From Peptococcaceae bacterium 1198_IL3148 (GTDB lineage Bacteria > Bacillota > Desulfotomaculia > Desulfotomaculales > Desulfohalotomaculaceae): a stretch of DNA of 64,000 nucleotides. The stretch is from contig JBAIYS010000005.1 in assembly GCA_036763105.1 (NCBI GenBank), forward strand, positions 1 to 64,000, given 5' to 3'. Every line of letters starts with the position of its first letter. Positions within the stretch are counted from its first letter, which is position 1. A program made the translations under genes and the position numbers. The notes under the pieces were generated by a model. It ran no database searches. It was not told where the DNA came from and saw nothing but the letters and a program-made list of their open reading frames with translations. Shown piece after piece: positions 8,006-15,619 of this stretch.

Positions 8006-8077
8006 TATTAACATTGTTAGCAGTGTTATTATATGAAATCATATAGGGCAAATTATATATTAAAAGGAGGAAGAATA

Positions 8078-8464
8078 ATGGCTAAAATCAAAAGACAAAT
8101 TGTTAAAATAGACGAGGACAAATGTACCGGTTGTGGTAATTGTGTATCTCCCTGCGCAGAAGGTGCCATTGAAATTGTTAATGGCAAGGCCAAGGTAATT
8201 AAGGAAGAGTTATGCGACGGGGCAGGATTTTGTATTGGCACTTGCCCCACCGGCGCCCTTTCTCTCGAGGCCAGGGAAGCCGAGGCCTTTTCTGAAGAGG
8301 CTGTAGAGGAGCATATCAAAAATAAAGGTCATGTGCATATTGAGATTCAAAAATGTCATCGTTGCGGCAATACCGAAGAACAGTTTACGCTGTTGCCATG
8401 CCGCACCCAAGGACAAAGTTTATGGGTATGCACCAGATGTTTACCTGCCCTAATCCACGGATAA
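8078..8464 (+). CDS. 4Fe-4S ferredoxin with extra C-terminal cysteine motifs
   Basis: A 128-residue protein. The N-terminal ferredoxin domain carries CTGCGNCVSPC near residue 14 and CDGAGFCIGTCP near 50. The second motif has C-x4-C spacing, as in ferredoxins of the DUF1858/hybrid-cluster neighbourhood. The C-terminal third adds CHRCG and, further on, CxRC-type pairs that could bind zinc or another cluster. The ATG at 8078 is preceded by AAAGGAGG. It is probably controlled with the divergent DUF1858 gene through the Crp-type sites upstream. Partners are unknown. Confidence 0.85.
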   Translation: MAKIKRQIVKIDEDKCTGCGNCVSPCAEGAIEIVNGKAKVIKEELCDGAGFCIGTCPTGALSLEAREAEAFSEEAVEEHIKNKGHVHIEIQKCHRCGNTEEQFTLLPCRTQGQSLWVCTRCLPALIHG

Positions 8465-8471
8465 TGTCACA

Positions 8472-8504
8472 AGCGCGCCGGCAAAAGCCTGCGCGCTGTT
8501 TTTT
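8472..8504 (+). terminator. intrinsic terminator after the ferredoxin gene
   Basis: AGCGCGC and its complement GCGCGCT form a strong GC stem around a 12-nt loop that can itself pair, followed by TGTTTTTT. It lies 8 nt past the stop. Confidence 0.88.
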
Positions 8505-8508
8505 AGTG

Positions 8509-9726
8509 TTAAAGCTCCCCTTGTAATTGTATATCTTCCCTTTGTTTGTGGGTTTGGGTAAACATCTTTAACCCCCCTAGGGAGTAACGGTATTTAACCG
8601 GTATCGCTTCCTTGAGCCACGAGGCGGTAATCCCTTTAAATTTAAAAGTTTTTACATTGCCAAAGGCTTTGCCCCGCCCAATGGAAACCAACGTTCCCAA
8701 TACCACCGGTTGATAAACTCGTTTTTCTTTGCCGGTGATATCTGCATAAATATTGTAAGCCGCCACTGCCCCCTGTTGTATTGCCGCTTGGGCTGTGGGC
8801 GTAACCACTTTGTTGTCTTTAGGGTCCTTAGCTAAAGCACTGTCACCCACCACATATACCTCGGGATCAACTAAAGATTGTAGATATTGATTAACCTCTA
8901 CTCTGCCCCGGGCATCGGTTTTAAGACCAGACTGGGCTAGAACTTTATTTCCTTTGATGCCACCGGCCCATAATAGTAGAGAATAGGAAAGATCTTTGCC
9001 GGAAGTTAAATGTATTTTATGCTCTGTCACTCGTTTAATCAAGGCACCGGTTATAACCTGTACCCCCATTTCCTCCAGCGTTTCTTTGGCATAGTGAGCC
9101 ATATTACCATCCATACCCGGCAGCAGTTCCTTTGCTCCTTCCACCACAATGATTTGGTAATCACCCGGAAATAAGTTATATTGGCTTGCACTCCTTTTAA
9201 GCTGAAAGGCCAATTCACCTGCAAATTCAATACCGGTTAAGCCCCCACCGCCCACCACAAAGGTTAGCGGTTTTTTATCGGTTTGCCGCAATATTTGTTG
9301 GATGCTTTTTCTGACGTGCCGCGCACTATAGAGGCTCCGTATACTCATGCTATATTCTTTTAAACCCTCAATATTGTAATACTCCGGCTCACTGCCCAAA
9401 GCAACCACCAAATATTTAAACGGTAGTTTGATGTCGCCGTGGTCCACCAGCACCTGGCGATTTATTAAGTCGATACCATCTACCCATCCCTTAACAAACT
9501 TGACGTCCTTGCCCTCAAGAATGGTGTCCAAAGGTACCATCACTTGATCAGTGTCACTGGTACCCGCTGCGTGTTGGTGGAGTTGAGTCATAAACATGTG
9601 GTAATTGTGCTTATTGACCAACAGCAACTGGTACCCTTTGCTCCCTTTAAGATAACCGTGCAACTGTTGCAGCGCCTTAATGCCACCATAACCAGCCCCC
9701 AAAACCACTATGTTATGTTTGTCCAT
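8509..9726 (-). CDS. ndh: type II NADH dehydrogenase (NDH-2)
   Basis: A 405-residue single-subunit FAD enzyme of the membrane surface that oxidises NADH and reduces quinone without pumping protons. It has the N-terminal FAD fold VVLGAGYGGIKAL, the NADH-binding fold TFVVGGGGLTGIEFAGEL near residue 155, and the C-terminal FAD contact VYVVGDSALAKD near residue 290. The C-terminal ~50 residues are basic and amphipathic, consistent with membrane attachment. It is followed leftward only by the convergent ferredoxin; the cytochrome-maturation genes lie 12 nt upstream in the same direction. Confidence 0.9.
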   Translation of the reverse strand: MDKHNIVVLGAGYGGIKALQQLHGYLKGSKGYQLLLVNKHNYHMFMTQLHQHAAGTSDTDQVMVPLDTILEGKDVKFVKGWVDGIDLINRQVLVDHGDIKLPFKYLVVALGSEPEYYNIEGLKEYSMSIRSLYSARHVRKSIQQILRQTDKKPLTFVVGGGGLTGIEFAGELAFQLKRSASQYNLFPGDYQIIVVEGAKELLPGMDGNMAHYAKETLEEMGVQVITGALIKRVTEHKIHLTSGKDLSYSLLLWAGGIKGNKVLAQSGLKTDARGRVEVNQYLQSLVDPEVYVVGDSALAKDPKDNKVVTPTAQAAIQQGAVAAYNIYADITGKEKRVYQPVVLGTLVSIGRGKAFGNVKTFKFKGITASWLKEAIPVKYRYSLGGLKMFTQTHKQREDIQLQGEL

Positions 9727-9738
9727 CTACATTGCCCC

Positions 9739-10548
9739 CTAACCGTAACTGTGTAATCCAGACATAAAAATGGTCACTCCAAACAGAGTAAATAGCACTG
9801 CCAAAAAACCAACTATTGCCATCCAAGCAGCCTTTTTACCCCGCCACCCTTGGGCAAATCGAGCATGTAGGTAAACGGCATAAATAATCCAAGTAATTAA
9901 AGCCCAGGTCTCCTTGGGATCCCAGCTCCACCAACGTCCCCATACCTGTTCGGCCCACACCGCCCCGGTTATCAACACCAGAGTAAGCAAAGGAAAGCCA
10001 AAGGCAATGGATCGATACAGCATCTTTTCCAATACAGCTAACGTGGGCATTCCATGGATAACCTTTGCCAATTCATCCCTAAGTAAATATATTATTGCCA
10101 CAGCAAAGGAAACGCCAAAGGACCCATAGGATATGATGGCTGTAAGCACATGAAACTGTAGCCAATTGCTTTGCAAAGCCGGCATTAACGGGCGAATCTC
10201 TTGGCTAAGGACCGATGAGTAGGCCAGAAGTATCAACGCCAAAGGGAGCACCAACATTCCCAACAAAGGCACTTTAAATCTGGCTTGAACAAACAAGTAA
10301 ATCATCACCACGCCCCAGGAGAACAACAACACAAATTCATACATGGTGGCAAAGGGCAACCGGCCAGCGGCAACCGCCCGCAAGGTAATGGCAATGGTAT
10401 GAAACCCAAAGGAAAGCACCGCTGTCCAATAGGCCGCTTTACCAAAAAGATCCCTTTTAATCCAAGTAACCAAAAGGTAAAACAGACCACTGATTAAATA
10501 GCCAACAAAGGCCAAATTAATTAATGATAACCCCCAATTATAAAACAT
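9739..10548 (-). CDS. ccsA: cytochrome c biogenesis protein CcsA/ResC
   Basis: A 269-residue membrane protein with about eight helices and the tryptophan-rich heme-handling motif WGRWWSWDPKETWALITW near residue 205, which defines the CcsA/CcmC/CcmF superfamily. With ResB it forms the System II synthase that delivers heme and attaches it to apocytochrome c outside the membrane. Its start lies immediately after the ResB stop, so the two are translationally coupled. No c-type cytochrome gene is in the window. Confidence 0.92.
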   Translation of the reverse strand: MFYNWGLSLINLAFVGYLISGLFYLLVTWIKRDLFGKAAYWTAVLSFGFHTIAITLRAVAAGRLPFATMYEFVLLFSWGVVMIYLFVQARFKVPLLGMLVLPLALILLAYSSVLSQEIRPLMPALQSNWLQFHVLTAIISYGSFGVSFAVAIIYLLRDELAKVIHGMPTLAVLEKMLYRSIAFGFPLLTLVLITGAVWAEQVWGRWWSWDPKETWALITWIIYAVYLHARFAQGWRGKKAAWMAIVGFLAVLFTLFGVTIFMSGLHSYG

Positions 10549-11547
10549 TTAACAGCCTCCTTTGGGTTTGCCACCATATAGTCTAACCATTAAACCGGCC
10601 GTTAGTAGCAAAAAGCCAGTCCAAACCACCGGCACCCCTGGATCATGCCTCACTTCTAAACCGGTATAGGGTTTAATATCGCTGAACTCCACTGTGCCAA
10701 AGGGTGTTTTTATCTGTTCGCCCGGCTCGGCACTGCCGGTAAATGCCGGATGACCAGCAGTGCCAAATCTATAAAGTAAGTTTCCTTTGGCATCGGCTGT
10801 GGCGGGAATGGCCTGCAAAATATAATCGTTGTTTATCGCCAGTGTGTCACCTGCTGGAACACTAAATTGATTTGTCCGCCCGTTGGCTGTAACAGTTCCT
10901 TCCATCAACCATCCATAGCTGGATTGATATATTTTGGTACCACCATGCTGTAATGGATGATTAACTTTAATTTCCTCAGTGTTAAAGGGTTGGTTGTTTT
11001 CGATCAATGTTAGGGTTGTTCGATACTGTTTAGGTGACTGTTGGCCCTGTTGCTCGTCAGTACTATAATAATCAATGGTGAAGTCCTCCACTTTAATGTC
11101 AAATGAATAACCCTTTTCGGTTAACGTAACGGTGCTACCAATTGGCACTTCAAAATAGTCGCTGAGGCCTAAAAAACCGCTCACTAAACTACCGATAATG
11201 ATTACCACTAAACCTAGGTGCAGTATGGGAGAGCCATACTGGCTCCAATGCCCTCCGGCCTTTAGGTTTTGGCATCTTCTGTATGTGCAAGCCATGAGGT
11301 TAATCAATAGCAACAGCGATAAGGCAACAAACCAGGAACTTTTAAATACCTCAGTTAAACCAACGTGAAAAATTAAACTTCCTAACCCATCGCCATAGAC
11401 AGACTGATAGTAAATTTTAGCTTCGCCCTGGGGAATTATCGTGCCGCAAAAAACAGCCATGGCAATGACCATTAATAACGTGATACCAAACTTTAGTGAC
11501 GCCAGAATGCTTAAGACAGAGCACCAAACGTTGGATTTTACCCTCAT
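10549..11547 (-). CDS. resB: cytochrome c biogenesis protein ResB
   Basis: The 332-residue partner of CcsA in System II cytochrome c maturation. There are three helices in the first ~125 residues (FGITLLMVIAMAVFCGTIIPQG, ...ALSLLLLINLMAC, ...LGLVVIIIGSLVSGF), a large extracytoplasmic domain, and a last helix near the C-terminus (VVWTGFLLLTAGLMVRLY). It is shorter than the ~450-550 residues common in Bacillus, as in many anaerobes. It heads a resB-ccsA-ndh cluster transcribed leftward. Confidence 0.9.
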   Translation of the reverse strand: MRVKSNVWCSVLSILASLKFGITLLMVIAMAVFCGTIIPQGEAKIYYQSVYGDGLGSLIFHVGLTEVFKSSWFVALSLLLLINLMACTYRRCQNLKAGGHWSQYGSPILHLGLVVIIIGSLVSGFLGLSDYFEVPIGSTVTLTEKGYSFDIKVEDFTIDYYSTDEQQGQQSPKQYRTTLTLIENNQPFNTEEIKVNHPLQHGGTKIYQSSYGWLMEGTVTANGRTNQFSVPAGDTLAINNDYILQAIPATADAKGNLLYRFGTAGHPAFTGSAEPGEQIKTPFGTVEFSDIKPYTGLEVRHDPGVPVVWTGFLLLTAGLMVRLYGGKPKGGC

Positions 11548-11708
11548 AGTAATTTATTGACCTCCAAGCAATATCTGCTAATTTGTAATATAGTTTCTCT
11601 TTTTTGGTATCTTTATACAGTTGTCATTGCTTTGGATATTAAAAATCTGGATAATTGATAATAATTAAGATATGTTAAAATAACTACAGTGGCTAGGAGT
11701 GAGGGACA

Positions 11709-12449
11709 TTGTATAATAATTTAGCCCAATACTATGACTATATTTTCCCTGCGGGACAAAACCAATTAAACTTCTTTAAGCATATGTTTGCCGAGCACAA
11801 AATTAACAGCGTGCTTGATCTGGCATGTGGTTCGGGGAATTACAGTCTAGAGTTCGCCCGTTGGGGATTAGATGTAGTCGGTGTGGATTTTGAAGAGGCC
11901 ATGGTCCGCTTAGCGAAGCAAAAGGCCGTAAATGCCGGCATAGAGCAAGTTAACTTTTTGGTGGGTGACATGAGGGATTTATCCGATTTACAACAACCCT
12001 TTGACGCCATTATCTGTATCGGCAATTCCTTGGTTCATCTCTTAACCGATGATGACCTTAACAAAGCTTTGCATGAAATGAATCGGTTGTTAAAGCCCAA
12101 TGGGTTATTGATACTGCAAATACTCAATTATGATTACATTATCGAAAAGGGCATCACCACGCTGCCGGATATCACCAACCAGGCAGCAGGCTTAGTCTTT
12201 ACCAGACAATATGAATCTAGAGCCGATGGTTTAATCGATTTTAATACAGCCTTAATTCTAAATGATGGTTATAAGCAAAGATCATTGGATACCGGCACCG
12301 TTCCACTGCGCCCATTGCGCCCCCAGGAATTAGAAAAGTTTTTATTAAATAATGGCTTTAAAGCAGCTAATTTTTACGGTGACTTTAAAAGCACTCCGCT
12401 GCAAATTAAAAATCACATGACACTGGTGGCCACAACAATTAAAGGATAG
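11709..12449 (+). CDS. class I SAM-dependent methyltransferase
   Basis: A 246-residue methyltransferase of the Rossmann type. Motif I is VLDLACGSGNYSLEFARWG near residue 35, followed by VVGVDFEEAMV, GDMRDL, and FDAIICIGNSLVHL. The substrate is not evident. The TTG start at 11709 follows AGGAGTGAGGG. The Crp-type regulator gene begins 7 bp after its stop, so the two probably form an operon. No cofactor-biosynthesis genes adjoin it to suggest a pathway. Confidence 0.82.
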   Translation: MYNNLAQYYDYIFPAGQNQLNFFKHMFAEHKINSVLDLACGSGNYSLEFARWGLDVVGVDFEEAMVRLAKQKAVNAGIEQVNFLVGDMRDLSDLQQPFDAIICIGNSLVHLLTDDDLNKALHEMNRLLKPNGLLILQILNYDYIIEKGITTLPDITNQAAGLVFTRQYESRADGLIDFNTALILNDGYKQRSLDTGTVPLRPLRPQELEKFLLNNGFKAANFYGDFKSTPLQIKNHMTLVATTIKG

Positions 12450-12456
12450 GTGAGCA

Positions 12457-13140
12457 ATGGTAAAAACAAATATTACCTATTTAAAAAAGTGTTTTCTTTT
12501 TTCAGAACTCAATGAAGAACAGCTTCTTAAAATTGCTAAACTGATCCAAGACCGCCACTACCAACGGGGACAGTTTATTTTTATTGAAAGCGAACCAGGG
12601 AAAGCCCTGTTTATTTTGAAGCAAGGGTTAATCAAATTAACCAAGCGCACCGAAGATGGTCGAGAGCATATTCTACATTTTGTGCATCCAGGGGAGATTT
12701 TCGCCGAAGTGGTGCTTTTCGGTGATGCCAGTTACCCGGCAACAGCAGAGGTACAACAGAATTCCATCGTGGGATCGATAGGCAATGCTGACATGGAACA
12801 GTTAATCAAAGATAACCCAGAAATCGCTGTTTCCATGTTGCATATTATGGCCCGCCGCCTGCGCATCGCCCAAGACAAAGCGATGAATCTGGCGCTAAAC
12901 GATGTCCGGAGAAGATTGATATTTGTATTACTGGATTTGGCCAGCGAAAATGGCTGTGCCACTGAAAAAGGTATTGAAATTAATTTATCCTTAACCAATC
13001 AGGAACTGGCCAACATGGTTGGTACCTCCAGAGAATCTGTCAATAGAATCATCAATGACTTAAAGAAAGGCGGCACGCTGGATGTAAACCGGCAACAAAT
13101 TATTATTCTCAATAAACAAAAGCTGCGCAGCCTGATGTAA
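12457..13140 (+). CDS. Crp/Fnr family transcriptional regulator
   Basis: A 227-residue regulator with an N-terminal cyclic-nucleotide-binding-like beta-roll (residues ~10-120, with GLIKLTKRTEDGREHIL and FVHPGEIFAEVVLFGD), a long dimer helix, and a C-terminal winged helix. The recognition helix LTNQELANMVGTSRESVNRII has Arg-Glu-x3-Arg like E. coli CRP, predicting TGTGA half sites. There is no obvious Fe-S cysteine cluster as in FNR. Sites of the predicted type occur at 7945-8005. The effector is unknown. Confidence 0.88.
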   Translation: MVKTNITYLKKCFLFSELNEEQLLKIAKLIQDRHYQRGQFIFIESEPGKALFILKQGLIKLTKRTEDGREHILHFVHPGEIFAEVVLFGDASYPATAEVQQNSIVGSIGNADMEQLIKDNPEIAVSMLHIMARRLRIAQDKAMNLALNDVRRRLIFVLLDLASENGCATEKGIEINLSLTNQELANMVGTSRESVNRIINDLKKGGTLDVNRQQIIILNKQKLRSLM

Positions 13141-13210
13141 GCACATTTTAATCAAGCAAAAAATCCGTAAGGTGGTAGCATATGGTAAATACTAATGACG
13201 GGCAAAGGAA

Positions 13211-13424
13211 ACCGGGTGTCTTTTGCTGTCTCCGGCAGGGTTCCCGGCAAATTCGCCGTCCATGGCTCAGTTGCCGGTGGCGCACGTCCTATGCGCCACC
13301 CTGCCTCCGACAATCTCCTTCGCTAACTTCGGTTCGCTGCGCCACTATATGTCGTTCGCTAACTGCAGCAGGTGCCAGGTTTTTCAATTTTTTATCTCAA
13401 AAGCAAAGGCAAAAGACACCTGGT
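13211..13424. repeat. inverted repeats (16 bp) bounding dispersed-repeat copy 1
   Basis: ACCGGGTGTCTTTTGC (13211-13226) is mirrored by GCAAAAGACACCTGGT (13409-13424) with one mismatch, bracketing the 144-bp core repeat. The motif GCAAAAGACACC recurs at 30572, on the matching side of copy 2 but about 110 bp from its core. This suggests the flanking arms belong to the same family of elements. Confidence 0.6.
13225..13368 (+). repeat. 144-bp dispersed repeat, copy 1
   Basis: This segment recurs in reverse orientation at 30318-30461 with no gaps and about eight differences by eye. It holds nested inverted repeats, including GGTGGCGCA-N7-TGCGCCACC (9-bp perfect stem) and an outer TGTCnnnGGCAGGG pair. 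Open frames across it are short and do not look like a protein. Both copies lie between convergent genes. It is probably a non-coding interspersed element; the family is unknown to me. Confidence 0.85.
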
Positions 13425-13435
13425 TTGGTGCTTTT

Positions 13436-13912
13436 TTAATGTAGATTTTTACCTTCCATCTGGCTAATGATGGTTTTTAATATTTTTAAATGATCGTGAT
13501 CTTCGGACAGATTTTCTTCCACCAATTTTTTATTCTCTTGATCCAATTGGTCCATCAAATTTTCAGTAGATGCAGTACCTTTATCTTCTCCGTCATACAG
13601 AGTCATTAAGGCATCCAATTCATCCAGTTTACCTAGGGTCTGTAGTTTAAACATAGATTTTGCCAACATGCCTTTAACCCCCAAATCATCCTCTACACTG
13701 CCGCCAATGTCTTTAATCCGTTGGGTTAAGTTTAAGACATGTTTTTCATGCTGTTGTTGAATTTGAACCAATAACTGACGCAAGTCCTCGTTATCTAACT
13801 TTTCAATAATCATATTATAGAAATCTATAGCCATATGCTCGCCAATAAGCACTTTATTTAGTACATCAACCTGCTTGTCCAGTACACTCACCTCCAAGAC
13901 TATTGTTGCCAT
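13436..13912 (-). CDS. ferritin-like (DUF2383-type) four-helix protein
   Basis: About 158 residues and almost all helical. The pattern GEHMAIDFYNMIIEKLDNEDLR and QQHEKHVLNLTQRI places Glu and His residues as in ferritin-like diiron proteins of the DUF2383 type. The start is uncertain: an ATG at 13912 is used here, while GGAGGTGAGTG just inside the frame suggests initiation some eight codons later. The role is unknown, possibly metal storage or stress. It is convergent with the Crp-type gene across the repeat, and a hairpin ends the operon upstream of it. Confidence 0.65.
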   Translation of the reverse strand: MATIVLEVSVLDKQVDVLNKVLIGEHMAIDFYNMIIEKLDNEDLRQLLVQIQQQHEKHVLNLTQRIKDIGGSVEDDLGVKGMLAKSMFKLQTLGKLDELDALMTLYDGEDKGTASTENLMDQLDQENKKLVEENLSEDHDHLKILKTIISQMEGKNLH

Positions 13913-13967
13913 TAGCATAGCTCGGCATACACAATTCCTTGGCGGCCCCCTTAACCATGCCAGCATA

Positions 13968-14003
13968 AAGAAAGCACCCTATCTTTGAATAGGATGCTTT
14001 CTT
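13968..14003 (-). terminator. hairpin terminator of the hdr cluster
   Basis: AAGAAAGCA and its complement TGCTTTCTT, extended by CCTAT/ATAGG with one mismatch, form a long stem 8 nt past the last hdr-cluster stop. There is only a short T-rich tail, so termination may be partial. Confidence 0.65.
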
Positions 14004-14010
14004 AGTTTAC

Positions 14011-15126
14011 TTATCTGGGTTCCAGTTCCACCTCTTTATAGGTGGTCAGTGGCAGGGGTTCATCAATATCTCTTCCTGGCACATATTCAAATAAATCTTG
14101 AACCTTCTTACTCATTACTTGGAACATGGCGCTCACTGGTATATTACTTGGACACGCCGCTTCGCACTGGCCACAGTTTACACAGGATGATCCCATATGG
14201 TTAGCTCTGGTTAAGTGGAACAGCACAGTATCGGTGGGCATTTCGATTTTCCCTTTGCGAGTTGCCCAAGTTAAATATTTGCTGGCGTCGTGGTTAAATG
14301 TCGGGCTTAAAAATACACATTCACGACAGAAACAAATGGGACAAGCTTGACGACAGTTGCCACATTTTAAACAAGTGGCCAATTCGGTCATTAAATTATC
14401 CATGCTGCTAAATCTTTCGTTATATTCAGCCAGAGCTTTATCCTTGGCTGCGCTTCGGTCATCGAGCAATTTTTTAATTACTGCATTGCGCTCAGATTTT
14501 TCACCAACCTCTGTCAGCCCAATGCTATTAATTTGGGCAGCGTACTGATCGTCAACTTCTATTAATAGTTCATTGGCAGCGTCCATACCTACCCAACCGA
14601 TATGAATGGTGCCGTGCTCTGCGGTGATATGGTCACATATTTGGCAAGCCGGTCGCACATTAACACCATCTATTACAGTATCACCGGCAACAGCGCTTAT
14701 TGCCCACTCTGACGGATTTAGTTTGCCTGATTTGACCAATTGGCTATAATCACTGGGGTTAAAGGTACCTAGACAGTCAATACCGATAATCACCAAGTTG
14801 TCTAAATTGGCTTGCTTTAGCTTAGTTAGCTCGATTAACGCCCTAACTTCGCAAGAACGCAACACTACACCTACTTTTTGATCCAACTCCCGATTGGAAA
14901 AATCAGCAACCAAACGGGCAGCATTTTGCAAACTAATAGGTGCCAGTGGGTTTGAGTCGGCCAGTGCCTCTGGGTTCTTAACCAATGCATGAACTGTAGC
15001 CCCACCCCGAGCAATTTGCTGGACAAACAATGCTTCCACAACACCTTGGGTTAACAACCCCTTCATAAAGCCAGCAACGGCAGCTACAGGATCTTTGTTT
15101 TCAACCTTTAATATAAAGTTTTTCAC
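14011..15126 (-). CDS. FrhB/FdhB-family Fe-S flavoprotein subunit of the Hdr-MvhD cluster
   Basis: A 371-residue protein resembling coenzyme-F420 hydrogenase/formate dehydrogenase beta subunits (FrhB/FdhB family). The N-terminal part has the conserved VGVVLRSCEVRALIELTKLKQ and VIIGIDCLGTF. The C-terminal part has CLKCGNCRQACPICFCREC near residue 250 and CVNCGQCEAACPSNIPVS near 310, giving two [4Fe-4S] sites. Members usually bind FAD and move electrons between a pyridine or deazaflavin donor and Fe-S partners. The GTG at 15126 is chosen, as GGAGG lies 8 nt upstream. It starts 13 nt after mvhD, so it is very likely a subunit or electron input of that complex. Confidence 0.82.
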   Translation of the reverse strand: MKNFILKVENKDPVAAVAGFMKGLLTQGVVEALFVQQIARGGATVHALVKNPEALADSNPLAPISLQNAARLVADFSNRELDQKVGVVLRSCEVRALIELTKLKQANLDNLVIIGIDCLGTFNPSDYSQLVKSGKLNPSEWAISAVAGDTVIDGVNVRPACQICDHITAEHGTIHIGWVGMDAANELLIEVDDQYAAQINSIGLTEVGEKSERNAVIKKLLDDRSAAKDKALAEYNERFSSMDNLMTELATCLKCGNCRQACPICFCRECVFLSPTFNHDASKYLTWATRKGKIEMPTDTVLFHLTRANHMGSSCVNCGQCEAACPSNIPVSAMFQVMSKKVQDLFEYVPGRDIDEPLPLTTYKEVELEPR

Positions 15127-15139
15127 GGGATTCACCTCC

Positions 15140-15586
15140 TTAAGTCTGCCACTCTTTACCCAATGGGTTGGGACCTAATTGTTTTAATTTATCAACCATT
15201 TCGGTGATGGTTTGACCAAAGTAGTTAGCCTCGGAAGCGCTGATAAAACGGAACCATAAGCGATCTTCCGCTATGCCGTACTGCTTTAACAGTTCTTTGA
15301 CCATCGCAATTTTGCGACGGGCTTTATAATTGCCACTACCATAGTGGCAGTCACCAGGGTGTCAGCCACCTACTAAAACTGCATCAGCACCCTCTAAAAG
15401 TGGTCTGATTAAATAAAGCGGGTCAACTGAACCGGTGCACATAACCCGTACAATGCGCACGTTAGGGGGGTATTGAATACGATTTGTACCCGCCAAGTCA
15501 GCACCGGTATAAGAACACCAGTTGCACATCATGCCAACAATTTTAGGTTCAAATTGAGCATCATTTTTGGGTTCTGGTATGCTCAC
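15140..15586 (-). CDS. mvhD: MvhD-type hydrogenase/heterodisulfide reductase Fe-S subunit, selenocysteine-containing (in-frame TGA)
   Basis: The frame reads 74 residues from the GTG at 15586, meets TGA at 15362-15364, then continues 73 more residues to TAA at 15140-15142. Both halves are one MvhD protein: before the TGA are GMMCNWCSYTGADLAGTNRI, IRVMCTGSVDP and AVLVGG; after it are HPGDCHYGSGNYKARRK, then RLWFRFISASEANYF. MvhD normally has Cys in GGCHPGDCHY, exactly where the TGA lies, so selenocysteine at residue 75 replaces a [2Fe-2S] ligand-region Cys. A hairpin just downstream fits a bacterial SECIS. MvhD passes electrons between HdrA and a hydrogenase or dehydrogenase. It lies 33 nt after hdrA. 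Confidence 0.88.
15331..15349 (-). promoter_or_regulatory. candidate bacterial SECIS hairpin of mvhD
   Basis: On the coding strand TGCCACTA-TGG-TAGTGGCA forms a perfect 8-bp stem with a 3-nt loop, starting 12 nt after the TGA. The loop lies about 20 nt from it and contains GG. Bacterial SECIS elements sit just 3' of the UGA inside the gene with a G-containing apical loop at about this distance. The hairpin also encodes conserved MvhD residues (CHYGSG), so it is read through. Confidence 0.72.
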
Positions 15587-15619
15587 AATTGAGCCCTCCC
15601 TTCTAATTAATTAGTTGTA

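Noticed and set aside
13182-13439. Two overlapping short open frames over the repeat element
   Set aside because: They are formed by the dispersed repeat, have no ribosome site or protein character, and copy 2 does not preserve them.
15362-15586. mvhD as a truncated 74-residue gene or pseudogene ending at the TGA
   Set aside because: The downstream frame continues without a shift as conserved MvhD sequence, the TGA replaces exactly the conserved Cys, and a SECIS-like hairpin follows. Selenocysteine fits better than a stop.
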